From Candidatus Brevefilum sp. (lineage in GTDB: Bacteria; Chloroflexota; Anaerolineae; Anaerolineales; Anaerolineaceae), in assembly GCA_019428905.1 (NCBI GenBank), contig JAHYJN010000001.1, positions 1-64,000 of the forward strand: a DNA stretch of 64,000 nucleotides, written 5' to 3'. The notes under the pieces are model-generated. The model saw nothing but the letters and a program-made list of their open reading frames with translations. It made no database searches and was not told the origin of the DNA. Shown here one piece after another: positions 49,452 to 57,603 of this stretch (positions within the stretch are counted from its first letter, which is position 1; each line of letters begins with the position of its first letter). Position numbers and translations under genes: made by a program.

Positions 49452-51581
49452 ATGAATAATCGATTTAAAGGCCAAAGGCATCGCTTCCGACCAGGAATCT
49501 TGAAGACTCTGATCCTGGTTCTGGCCGGGATCATTGCTTTCTTCATGCTCATCTTGCCTGATTCATTCAGGCAATCTTCATTTCCAATGCAAATCGGCGA
49601 TGTCGCATCGCAGGATATCCTAGCACCCTATTCTCTCAGCTATGAGAGCGAGATATTGACCGAGAGAGCCCGACAGGATGCAGCCAATGCGGTTGAACCG
49701 ATCTACCTCCCCACAGATCCCAGTATAGGCAGACGCCAGGTAGAAAAACTGCGGACAGTTTTATATTTCATCACAACAGTCCGACAGGACAGTTTTGCCA
49801 GTATGGATCAGAAAATCACGGATATCCAGGCAATTGAAGATGTCGACCTTTTAGAAGAAACCATCATCCGTATCCTTCAGTTGAATGACTCACGATGGAC
49901 TGCTATTGAATCAGAGGCGACCTCTGTCCTTGAACAAATCATGCGCAATACGCTGCGCGAAGGTGACATTTTCGCGGCGAAAAGAAATATCCCCTCTCTG
50001 ATAGATTTTGCGTTTCCAGAAGATCAAGCCAACATCGTCGTTGAACTTATTGAGCCGTTTATCGTTCCAAACAGCCTGCTTAGCGAAGAGCTAACCACAA
50101 ATGCGATCGAAGAGGCCCGTCAATCGGTTGAACCTGTCACCCGATCCTTTATGTCAGGTGAAACATTGGTAAGATTAGGACAAATCATCCGTGATGTTGA
50201 GTGGGAAGCATTACAGCGGTATGGCTTGATCCAACCCAGTGACCAATTCCAGGATGCCATCGGTGCAGCTGTGTTGACGGTATTAATCTGTATTGTTATC
50301 CTCTTATATTTCAATTTTCGTAAAGAGGATGAGAAATTTACGGTCAAGGCAGTCCTACTAATTACAGTCACTTTCCTGATGTTCTTAGGGGTTGCCCGTT
50401 TTTTCCTGGTCGACCGGACGATATTGCCTTATATTTACCCACTGGCGGCCTTCGGGTTGACACTGTCTATCATATTCAATTTTGAGTTTGCCGTTTTCTT
50501 GTCCCTGATCTTGGGCACAATCACAGCCTATGGGCTGCCTAATGGATTTGACCTGACCATCTACTATATCTTTCCCGCGATCTTGGGCATGCTCACCTTG
50601 GGTAAAGCCAGGCGCATCGGTTCTTTCTTTGCAACCGGCCTGGTGATCGGTTTGGCAGGCATCGGCATCATTCTGGGATATCGTCTGCCGGATTCGGTTA
50701 CCGATTGGATTGGGATTGCCACACTATCGGGTGTTTCGATGATCAATGGCATTGCAGCAGCCAGCTTGACCTTATTACTGCAGTATGTTTTTTCGCAATT
50801 CTTAGGCATCACAACCTCCCTTCAGCTTTTAGATACATCCCGTCCGGACCATCCCCTACTTCAGCTGATGCTGAGAAACGCGCCAGGAAGTTATCAACAC
50901 TCCCTCCAGGTAGCCAACCTGGCAGAACAGGCTGCTGAAGCTATTGGCGCGGATGGGCTGTTAGTCAGAGTAGGCGCAATCTATCATGATTGCGGGAAAT
51001 CCAGCAACCCGCACTTCTTTATAGAAAACCAAATACAAAATGAAATCAATCCCCACGATGAAATTGACCCATACCTCAGTGCTAAGACAATCATCAGTCA
51101 TGTTACCGATGGGGTAAATATCGCCAAGAAATACCGGTTACCAAACCGGATGATTGACTTCATCCGGGAACATCATGGAACAATGCACACCCATTATCAA
51201 TATACCAATGCAAGAAATGAAGCTGAAAACCCGGATGAGGTTGATAAATCGTTATTCACCTACCCTGGACCCAGACCACAATCCAAGGAAACTGCGCTGT
51301 TAATGTTGGCTGACGGTACCGAAGCCCGCGCCCGTGCAGAAAGGCCGAAAGATGATGATGAGATGAGATCATTAATCGATACCGTGGTTACATTTTATGC
51401 GCAAAACCATCAGTTGGACGATACCAACCTTACCCTGCGAGACCTGCAAATGGTTAAAGAATCCTTCTTCCATACGCTGAAAGGTTCATATCACCCCCGA
51501 GTCAAGTATCCTGCATTAAACCAGGATGAAAAGAATGCTGAAAAATCTCCTGAAAACGAACCAGTAAAAGACACCAAATGA
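49452..51581 (+). CDS. 7TM-HD family phosphohydrolase (PgpH-like, c-di-AMP phosphodiesterase family)
   Basis: 709 residues. An N-terminal helix (about 16-37) leads to an extracellular 7TMR-HDED-type domain (about 50-265), then seven membrane helices (about 275-460) and a cytoplasmic HD domain. The HD region shows HSLQVANLAEQAAEAIGADG, AIYHDCGKSSNPHFF, HVTDG and REHHGTMHTHY. Usual members have HDIGK; here it is HDCGK. In Firmicutes and related groups PgpH hydrolyses c-di-AMP. A TTG at 49449 is in frame, but ATG 49452 is preferred. The stop overlaps ybeY by 4 bp, the usual pgpH-ybeY arrangement. Confidence 0.92.
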   Translation: MNNRFKGQRHRFRPGILKTLILVLAGIIAFFMLILPDSFRQSSFPMQIGDVASQDILAPYSLSYESEILTERARQDAANAVEPIYLPTDPSIGRRQVEKLRTVLYFITTVRQDSFASMDQKITDIQAIEDVDLLEETIIRILQLNDSRWTAIESEATSVLEQIMRNTLREGDIFAAKRNIPSLIDFAFPEDQANIVVELIEPFIVPNSLLSEELTTNAIEEARQSVEPVTRSFMSGETLVRLGQIIRDVEWEALQRYGLIQPSDQFQDAIGAAVLTVLICIVILLYFNFRKEDEKFTVKAVLLITVTFLMFLGVARFFLVDRTILPYIYPLAAFGLTLSIIFNFEFAVFLSLILGTITAYGLPNGFDLTIYYIFPAILGMLTLGKARRIGSFFATGLVIGLAGIGIILGYRLPDSVTDWIGIATLSGVSMINGIAAASLTLLLQYVFSQFLGITTSLQLLDTSRPDHPLLQLMLRNAPGSYQHSLQVANLAEQAAEAIGADGLLVRVGAIYHDCGKSSNPHFFIENQIQNEINPHDEIDPYLSAKTIISHVTDGVNIAKKYRLPNRMIDFIREHHGTMHTHYQYTNARNEAENPDEVDKSLFTYPGPRPQSKETALLMLADGTEARARAERPKDDDEMRSLIDTVVTFYAQNHQLDDTNLTLRDLQMVKESFFHTLKGSYHPRVKYPALNQDEKNAEKSPENEPVKDTK

Positions 51582-52033
51582 CGATCCTTATCCAATTTGA
51601 AGAATCACTTCCACCCAATGTAGATTGCAATCTGCTGAAAAGGGCAATCAGAACAACATTGGAACGCCACAATCGAACTGATGTTGACATAACACTGCAG
51701 CTCACCAGTGATGCAAACATGCAGCAATTGAACCACACTTATCGCGGTGTTGACGCCACAACTGATGTGCTGGCATTCAACCAGGACTACATCGATCCTG
51801 AAACTGATCGGTTGTACTTAGGTGACATTATCATTTCAGTTGAAACAGCTCAATCTCAAGCACTGGAAATTAAACATCCACTGGATCATGAGTGTGCTTT
51901 ATTAGCTGTCCATGGCACGCTACACCTCTTGGGCTATGATCATTATGACCCCGAGGAACAAACGATAATGTGGACCATCCAGGACCAAATCTTAAAAGAC
52001 CTTATAATAAACTCTCAGGAGGATGTGGAATGA
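51578..52033 (+). CDS. ybeY: Endoribonuclease YbeY (rRNA maturation factor)
   Basis: 151 residues. The zinc motif VHGTLHLLGYDH gives His112, His116 and His122. The conserved arginine region TYRGVDATTDVLAF is also present. YbeY acts in 16S rRNA 3'-end maturation and ribosome quality control. It overlaps the PgpH-like gene by 4 bp (ATGA), and its stop overlaps the next start in the same way, so three genes are translationally coupled. Confidence 0.95.
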   Translation: MTILIQFEESLPPNVDCNLLKRAIRTTLERHNRTDVDITLQLTSDANMQQLNHTYRGVDATTDVLAFNQDYIDPETDRLYLGDIIISVETAQSQALEIKHPLDHECALLAVHGTLHLLGYDHYDPEEQTIMWTIQDQILKDLIINSQEDVE

Positions 52034-52869
52034 AACAAAAACCAGGCAAAAACGGATTGGGAGCTCTTTTAACCCTGATTGCCATCATTGGGATATTATT
52101 TTCGTTGTTTGGGATCGCCATAACATGGTATATGAAGCCAAAAATTCAAAGCACAGTTTATCTGCTGATCGATTCGATCGATCAAATCATGATCAATACG
52201 GAAGCAGGCATCGTGGTTTTAGACGGTGCACTTGAAGGCGCTGCAGAAAACTTGGACATCATATCCGCGACTTTAGAAAATCTGAATTCCACCATCGATA
52301 GTATCTCGGTTTCCTTAGGCTCATCAGCCGACCTGATTGGCGGTGATTTAAGGTTAACCATTATCGACACTCAAACAGCCCTATCGTCAGCTGCATCAAG
52401 TGCCGTGTTGATTGACAACACGCTCAGAATCATTGCTGCGCTTCCCCTGATGCCCGATTACCGACCCGATGTCCCCCTCAGCATCAGCCTTGAGCAGGTA
52501 TCTGAAAGCTTGGACGATGTACCCCAGTCCTTCTTGAACATTGAGCAATACATTCGCGAAACCGATGACGGTATGCTCCAGTTGCAGACAGACGTTACAC
52601 AACTATCCAGCGATATCCGCACCTATGAAAACGATTTAGTTGATACCCGTGCAATTCTCACCGAATACGATTTGATCCTTGATGATCTACGCGAACAATT
52701 ATCAAATTTCCGGTCGTATACTGCAACTTTTCTTCTGGTCGTTAGCATCTTATCTACAGGTAGTTTCTTCCTATTGGGGATTGCCCAAGTCACTACCTTA
52801 CAGCAAGCTGCCGACTACCGTAAAGGTGAAACCGTTACCGTAAACCTCTCAGAAATTCAGCAAGAGTAA
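52030..52869 (+). CDS. Membrane protein with central coiled-coil-like region, unknown function
   Basis: 279 residues from ATG 52030, preceded by AGGAGG and overlapping the ybeY stop (ATGA). An in-frame ATG at 51970 lies inside ybeY and is rejected. There is a hydrophobic helix near the N-terminus (about 9-33: GALLTLIAIIGILFSLFGIA) and another near the C-terminus (about 233-255: TATFLLVVSILSTGSFFLLG). The segment between has repeated heptad-like Leu/Ile/Asp patterns (ENLDIISATLENLNSTIDSI and similar). The architecture suggests an extracytoplasmic coiled coil clamped at both ends. Family not recognised. Confidence 0.82.
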   Translation: MKQKPGKNGLGALLTLIAIIGILFSLFGIAITWYMKPKIQSTVYLLIDSIDQIMINTEAGIVVLDGALEGAAENLDIISATLENLNSTIDSISVSLGSSADLIGGDLRLTIIDTQTALSSAASSAVLIDNTLRIIAALPLMPDYRPDVPLSISLEQVSESLDDVPQSFLNIEQYIRETDDGMLQLQTDVTQLSSDIRTYENDLVDTRAILTEYDLILDDLREQLSNFRSYTATFLLVVSILSTGSFFLLGIAQVTTLQQAADYRKGETVTVNLSEIQQE

Positions 52870-52908
52870 TTTTTCTACAATGTTTTAGTCAAGATGAAAG
52901 GAGAAAAT

Positions 52909-53847
52909 ATGAAACATTTTATTGATATTGCGGATTTTTCCGCAGGCGATATTCTACGTATGCTTGAATTGGGGTTGAAACTCAAAATCGAGCAAAAGAA
53001 AGGTGAATTCAGACCATTATTAAAGAATCAGGTGCTGGCGATGGTCTTTCAAAAACCAAGCTTACGCACCCGGGTGAGTTTTGATATGGCCATGCGCACC
53101 CTTGGCGGGGATGCCCTGTACCTTTCACCCCAAGAAATAGGCTTGGGCAAGCGAGAATCAATTGCAGACGTGTCGCGTGTGCTCTCTGGTTATGTGCAAG
53201 CTGTTATGGCCAGGGTTTTTGAGCATGAACATATCCTCGAGCTGGCAAAATGGTCCTCTGTCCCAGTGATTAATGGGTTGAGCGACTATAATCACCCGTG
53301 CCAGGCGATGGCGGACGCCCTCACAATTTTTGAAGAGTTTGGACCGCTGAATGGACGCACTGTTTCCTACATCGGCGATGGTAACAATGTTGCTGTATCC
53401 CTGATGAAGGTTGTCACAAAGCTGGGTGCCGATTTCCGGATTGCCAACCCCGAGGGATACGACATGCCAGAGAAATCTGTTGAGCAGTGCCGCGAACTGG
53501 CGAAACTTTCAGGTGGCTCCGTCACATTGATGCGTGAGCCTGAAGCGGCTGCTGAGGGGGCAGATGTGATCTATACGGATACCTGGACCAGTATGGGCCA
53601 GGAAGAAGAAGCAAAAAATCGTGAGAAGGTCTTTCCTCCCTACCAGGTCAACCAGAGGATCGTCAAATTGGCAAAACCTACCGTGATCATCTTACACTGC
53701 CTGCCTGCCCACCGCGGTCAAGAGATTACGGATGAAGTCGCGGATGGCCCGCATTCGCGTCTATTCCCACAAGCTGAAAATCGGATGCATGCCCAAAAAG
53801 CCATACTCGTCGAATTACTTCTCGGAGGAGACCCAGATGGAAAATAG
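52909..53847 (+). CDS. argF: Ornithine carbamoyltransferase
   Basis: 312 residues from ATG 52909, with AAAGGAG just upstream; an in-frame ATG at 52894 is less likely. It joins carbamoyl phosphate and ornithine to give citrulline. Motifs are the carbamoyl-phosphate loop KPSLRTRVSF, HPCQAMADAL, and the ornithine loop HCLPAHRG. The enzyme can work in arginine synthesis or, in the reverse direction, in arginine fermentation. The ornithine aminotransferase gene overlaps its end by 11 bp, putting two ornithine-consuming enzymes in one transcript. Confidence 0.95.
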   Translation: MKHFIDIADFSAGDILRMLELGLKLKIEQKKGEFRPLLKNQVLAMVFQKPSLRTRVSFDMAMRTLGGDALYLSPQEIGLGKRESIADVSRVLSGYVQAVMARVFEHEHILELAKWSSVPVINGLSDYNHPCQAMADALTIFEEFGPLNGRTVSYIGDGNNVAVSLMKVVTKLGADFRIANPEGYDMPEKSVEQCRELAKLSGGSVTLMREPEAAAEGADVIYTDTWTSMGQEEEAKNREKVFPPYQVNQRIVKLAKPTVIILHCLPAHRGQEITDEVADGPHSRLFPQAENRMHAQKAILVELLLGGDPDGK

Positions 53848-55042
53848 CGCATATTTTATCAACCTTGAAGATCAATACGGTGCCCATAATTACCATGCTT
53901 TAGACGTGGTCCTCGTCAAAGGTGATGGTGTATGGGTTTACGATATCGAAGGCAATAAATACCTTGACTGCCTTAGTGCATATTCCGCAGTGAACCAGGG
54001 CCACAATCATCCCAAGATCAAACAGGCGATGATTGATCAACTGGACCGTATCACCCTCACATCGCGTGCGTTTCGCACGGATAAGCTCGGATTGTTCTAT
54101 AAAAAACTGGCTGAGATGACCGGCTACGAAAGATCCTTACCGATGAACAGTGGGGCAGAAGCCGTTGAGACAGCCATCAAGGTCGCTCGAAAATGGGGTT
54201 ACGTCAGCAAAGGAATTCCGCGACATAAAGCAGAAGTGATCGTCGCTGACGGGAACTTTCATGGCAGAACAATCACTGTCATTTCATTTACTTCAACGCA
54301 TCAATACAAACATGATTTTGGCCCCTTCACACCCGGTTTCCCAATGGTTGAATATGGGAACATTGAAGCGATCAAGGAAGCCATCAATGAAAACACAGCG
54401 GCCATCATGTTAGAGCCGCTGCAGGGTGAGAGTGGGATTATTATCCCACCGAAAGGTTATCTTAAGGCTGTTGAAGAACTTTGCCACGAAAATAACATCT
54501 TGCTGATTGCAGATGAGATTCAAACTGGGCTTGGACGCACAGGCGCATTATTTGCTTGTGAGCATGACAATGTCCGGCCGGATATCATGGTGATCGGAAA
54601 AGCACTTTCGGGTGGTTTTTACCCTGTTTCAGCTGTACTGGCCGATGATCCTGTTCTGGGGCTGATTGTCCCCGGTGATCATGGTTCAACCTTCGGCGGC
54701 AATCCCCTAGGTGCTGCGGTAGCAATTGCAGCCCTAGAGGTGATCGAAGAGGAGAATCTGATCCAAAATGCCCGGGACATGGGCGAATACATCATGGATT
54801 ACCTACAGGAGCTGCCCCAAAAGAACATTCTCGAAGTTCGCGGAAAAGGTCTCTTGATCGGCATTGAACTCAAACACGAATTGGGCGGTGCCAGGCAATA
54901 CGCTGAAATCCTGAAAGAGAAGGGGATCTTGATTAAAGAAACCAGCGAACATGTTATCCGAATCGCCCCGCCTTTGATCTTGGATAAAGAAACAGCAGAC
55001 TGGATGTTATCTGTTTTGCGAGAAGTACTCGTTACGGAATGA
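53837..55042 (+). CDS. rocD: Ornithine aminotransferase (class III, PLP-dependent)
   Basis: 401 residues from ATG 53837, with GGAGGAG 6 nt upstream; the longer frame back to 53732 lies inside argF and is rejected. It converts ornithine and 2-oxoglutarate to glutamate semialdehyde and glutamate. Motifs are MNSGAEAVETAIKVARKWGY, LLIADEIQTGLGRTG and the PLP lysine in VIGKALSGGFYPVSAVL. The sequence LKAVEELCHENNILLIADEI is typical of RocD. Coupled to argF, it points to ornithine/arginine catabolism to glutamate, or to proline synthesis (inference). Confidence 0.93.
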   Translation: MENSAYFINLEDQYGAHNYHALDVVLVKGDGVWVYDIEGNKYLDCLSAYSAVNQGHNHPKIKQAMIDQLDRITLTSRAFRTDKLGLFYKKLAEMTGYERSLPMNSGAEAVETAIKVARKWGYVSKGIPRHKAEVIVADGNFHGRTITVISFTSTHQYKHDFGPFTPGFPMVEYGNIEAIKEAINENTAAIMLEPLQGESGIIIPPKGYLKAVEELCHENNILLIADEIQTGLGRTGALFACEHDNVRPDIMVIGKALSGGFYPVSAVLADDPVLGLIVPGDHGSTFGGNPLGAAVAIAALEVIEEENLIQNARDMGEYIMDYLQELPQKNILEVRGKGLLIGIELKHELGGARQYAEILKEKGILIKETSEHVIRIAPPLILDKETADWMLSVLREVLVTE

Positions 55043-55064
55043 GATAAATCCACAGGAGACGCCC

Positions 55065-56513
55065 ATGACCCGTTATGCTAAGATCGTTTGTACATTAGGT
55101 CCCAGCAGCGACACCAAAGAAATGATCACAGCCCTGATTGCAGCTGGCATGAATGTCGCCAGGCTCAACTTCTCACATGGTACGCATGAAGCCCATGGTG
55201 AAAAGATCGACCTGATTCGGGAGATATCTGAAGAGATGGGCGTCCCTGTGACCATCCTCCAAGACTTGCAGGGACCAAAGCTCAGGATCGGTAAACTACC
55301 TGAGGGAGGTTTGGCATTAAAGGCGGGTGATTTTGTCACCCTGAGCTCCTCGGAAGCTTTCGTCCCGGACAAAGCCGATATTTTCATTCCCTTCGAAATC
55401 CCTGACCTGCATAAAGCATTGCAGCCGGGAAACCATATCCTGTTGGATGATGGCCACCTAGAAATGGAGGTGAAAGCGGTCAATGGCGAGCGGATCGATG
55501 CTGTTGTTGTGTTAGGTGGCGTGCTTAAATCGAACAAAGGCGTAAACTTGCCTGGCGCAAATTTATCCACACCGATCTTCACGGAAAAAGATCGGGCTGA
55601 CCTTGAATTTGGATTACAAAAAGGTGTGGACATGGTCGCCATCTCTTTTGTGCGCTGTGCACAGGATATACTGACCATCCGTGAAGCCATTGAAGCCTTT
55701 GCGAAAAATACAAAAGCGGCAAAAACACCCATCATCGCCAAGCTTGAACGGCCTGAAGCCCTGGACGACCTGGAAGGCATTATGCAAGTCACAGAGGGTG
55801 TGATGGTCGCCAGGGGTGACCTGGGTGTGGAAATGAGCCCAGCAGCGGTACCCATTGCTCAAAAAGAGATTATTGCCTGCGCCAATGCTCACGGCAAACT
55901 GGTCATCACCGCTACACAAATGTTGGATTCAATGATCAACAATCCCCGTCCGACACGAGCTGAGGCAACAGATGTGGCTAACGCCATTTTTGATGGCACC
56001 GACGCTGTGATGCTGTCAGGGGAGACAGCAGCTGGAAAGTTCCCACTGGAAAGCGTTCAGATGATGTCTGCCATCATACAGCAAGCTGAAATGCATCTGG
56101 ATAAATGGGGAAATTTCGATTATGCAGCTTCACTGGCCAAACAACAGGATTCCTTATCGATCACCCGGGCTGCAAAAGAGTTAGCCCAAGACCGGAATGT
56201 GGCCGCGATCGTTGTTTTTACCCAATCAGGCAGAACGGCCAGGCTGATGTCAAAAGCACGACCAGATGTCCCCATATTCGCCTTCACCCCCGAGATAGAA
56301 ACCTATCACCAGATGGGCATGTTTTGGGGCGTGACCCCCTTGCTCGTCCCCTACGCAGACACGCTTGAAACCATGATCAAACATGTGGAAACAGCAATCG
56401 CAACCGCAACCGACCTCAAAGCAGGTCAAAAAGTGATCCTAATCTCAGGGTTCCCTGTAGGCGCGTTAAGACAGCCAAACCTTGCCCTATTGTATACGCT
56501 CGGTGACATGTAG
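55065..56513 (+). CDS. pyk: Pyruvate kinase
   Basis: 482 residues. It transfers phosphate from PEP to ADP in the last glycolytic step. Motifs are IVCTLGPSS near the N-terminus, MNVARLNFSHGTHE, the active-site signature PIIAKLERPEALDDL, VMVARGDLGVEM and TRAEATDVANAIFDGTDAVMLSGETA. The C-terminal allosteric-type domain (about 355-482) is present, without the extra PEP-utiliser domain seen in Bacillus. It is 22 bp after rocD and shares a strong bidirectional terminator with korB. Confidence 0.96.
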   Translation: MTRYAKIVCTLGPSSDTKEMITALIAAGMNVARLNFSHGTHEAHGEKIDLIREISEEMGVPVTILQDLQGPKLRIGKLPEGGLALKAGDFVTLSSSEAFVPDKADIFIPFEIPDLHKALQPGNHILLDDGHLEMEVKAVNGERIDAVVVLGGVLKSNKGVNLPGANLSTPIFTEKDRADLEFGLQKGVDMVAISFVRCAQDILTIREAIEAFAKNTKAAKTPIIAKLERPEALDDLEGIMQVTEGVMVARGDLGVEMSPAAVPIAQKEIIACANAHGKLVITATQMLDSMINNPRPTRAEATDVANAIFDGTDAVMLSGETAAGKFPLESVQMMSAIIQQAEMHLDKWGNFDYAASLAKQQDSLSITRAAKELAQDRNVAAIVVFTQSGRTARLMSKARPDVPIFAFTPEIETYHQMGMFWGVTPLLVPYADTLETMIKHVETAIATATDLKAGQKVILISGFPVGALRQPNLALLYTLGDM

Positions 56514-56520
56514 AGACACC

Positions 56521-56553
56521 AAAAAACCGGCACCAATGGGTACCGGTTTTTTA
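56521..56553. terminator. Bidirectional terminator between pyk and korB
   Basis: AAAAAACCGG...CCGGTTTTTT with inner ACC/GGT pairs, one mismatch, loop AATG, T-runs on both strands. Confidence 0.9.
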
Positions 56554-56568
56554 TTTGGGTTAATTTGG

Positions 56569-57603
56569 TTAGGCCATATCCTGATTAATTTTCTCGAGGG
56601 TTTCCCGTTGGGGACGCAAATCCTTGACTGGAATGCGGTTCATCGGTTCTTCGACCAAATTCATGTAGTCGTACAATGAAGGCTGATTTGGATCAACATA
56701 GATCAATCCCGTCACCAGCCAATTATTCTTCTCAGCTTCTTCCAGGATTTGTAACGCTTGCCATTTATCTGTTGGGTCGTATGCTTGCTCTAGTTTTTTT
56801 AAGATGACCATCGAGCCGTCATGTAAAATAACCTCTTTAATCTCTCCCTCTTTAAATTCATCGAGGATGATCGATTTTCGCGTGGGGACATAAGCAATAT
56901 CATGCAGCGGCGCCTGGTGCTGGCGGCCCCATTTATAAGAATGCAAGGTGTCTTCACGGTCATTGAAGCTGACACACGGGCTGATGATATCCAAAACAGC
57001 AGTTCCACGATGGCTAAGCGCGGCTTTGAGTAATTCTCGGACTTGCTTGGGATCACCAGCAAAGGAACGGGCAACAAAACTGGCATTCCCGACCAAAGCT
57101 TCTTTAGCGATATCAATCGGCAAGAAAGGATTAACACCTTGATGTTTCAGCTCCAATCCTTTTTCAGCCGTGGCTGAGAATTGGCCCTTTGTCAGCCCAT
57201 ATACGCCATTGTTTTCAATGATGTACACCATTGGTAAGTTTCGCCGGATAAGATGTTTAAATTGACCCAGCCCGATACTGGCTGTATCACCATCGCCAGA
57301 GACACCAATAATTTTCATGGAAGTGTCTGCAAAAGCTGCCCCAAGCGCTAATGATGGCATGCGGCCATGAAGGCCGTTAAAACCAAAGGATTGACCCAGG
57401 AAATAAGTTGGGCTCTTACTTGAACAGCCGATCCCGCTAAACTTGGCGATTTTTTCGGGTGGTATTCCCATCTCGTAACAGGCCATGATGATTTGGGCTG
57501 AAATGGTATTGTGACCGCATCCCGGGCACAAAGTGGACCTTTCACCCCGGTAATCGGATCGGGTCAGCCCGATGGCATTGGTTTCGTCTTTTTTATCAGA
57601 CAT
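56569..57603 (-). CDS. korB: 2-oxoacid:ferredoxin oxidoreductase beta subunit (KorB-type)
   Basis: 344 residues from ATG 57603 with GAGGAGAA upstream; the in-frame codon at 57624 lies inside korA. It carries the thiamine diphosphate site: CPGCGHNTI (cluster/TPP region), GIGCSSKSP, and GVSGDGDTASIGLGQFKHLI with GDG for metal binding. It oxidatively decarboxylates a 2-oxoacid to acyl-CoA, passing electrons to ferredoxin. The motifs fit the 2-oxoglutarate (Kor) group; pyruvate cannot be excluded. It overlaps korA by 8 bp. Confidence 0.93.
   Translation of the reverse strand: MSDKKDETNAIGLTRSDYRGERSTLCPGCGHNTISAQIIMACYEMGIPPEKIAKFSGIGCSSKSPTYFLGQSFGFNGLHGRMPSLALGAAFADTSMKIIGVSGDGDTASIGLGQFKHLIRRNLPMVYIIENNGVYGLTKGQFSATAEKGLELKHQGVNPFLPIDIAKEALVGNASFVARSFAGDPKQVRELLKAALSHRGTAVLDIISPCVSFNDREDTLHSYKWGRQHQAPLHDIAYVPTRKSIILDEFKEGEIKEVILHDGSMVILKKLEQAYDPTDKWQALQILEEAEKNNWLVTGLIYVDPNQPSLYDYMNLVEEPMNRIPVKDLRPQRETLEKINQDMA

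Noticed and set aside
51970-52029. Earlier start of the coiled-coil membrane protein within ybeY
   Set aside because: ATG 52030 has AGGAGG and the usual ATGA overlap; the extension has no membrane or family feature.
53732-53836. Extended ornithine aminotransferase start
   Set aside because: It lies inside argF in another frame; ATG 53837 with GGAGGAG matches family N-termini.
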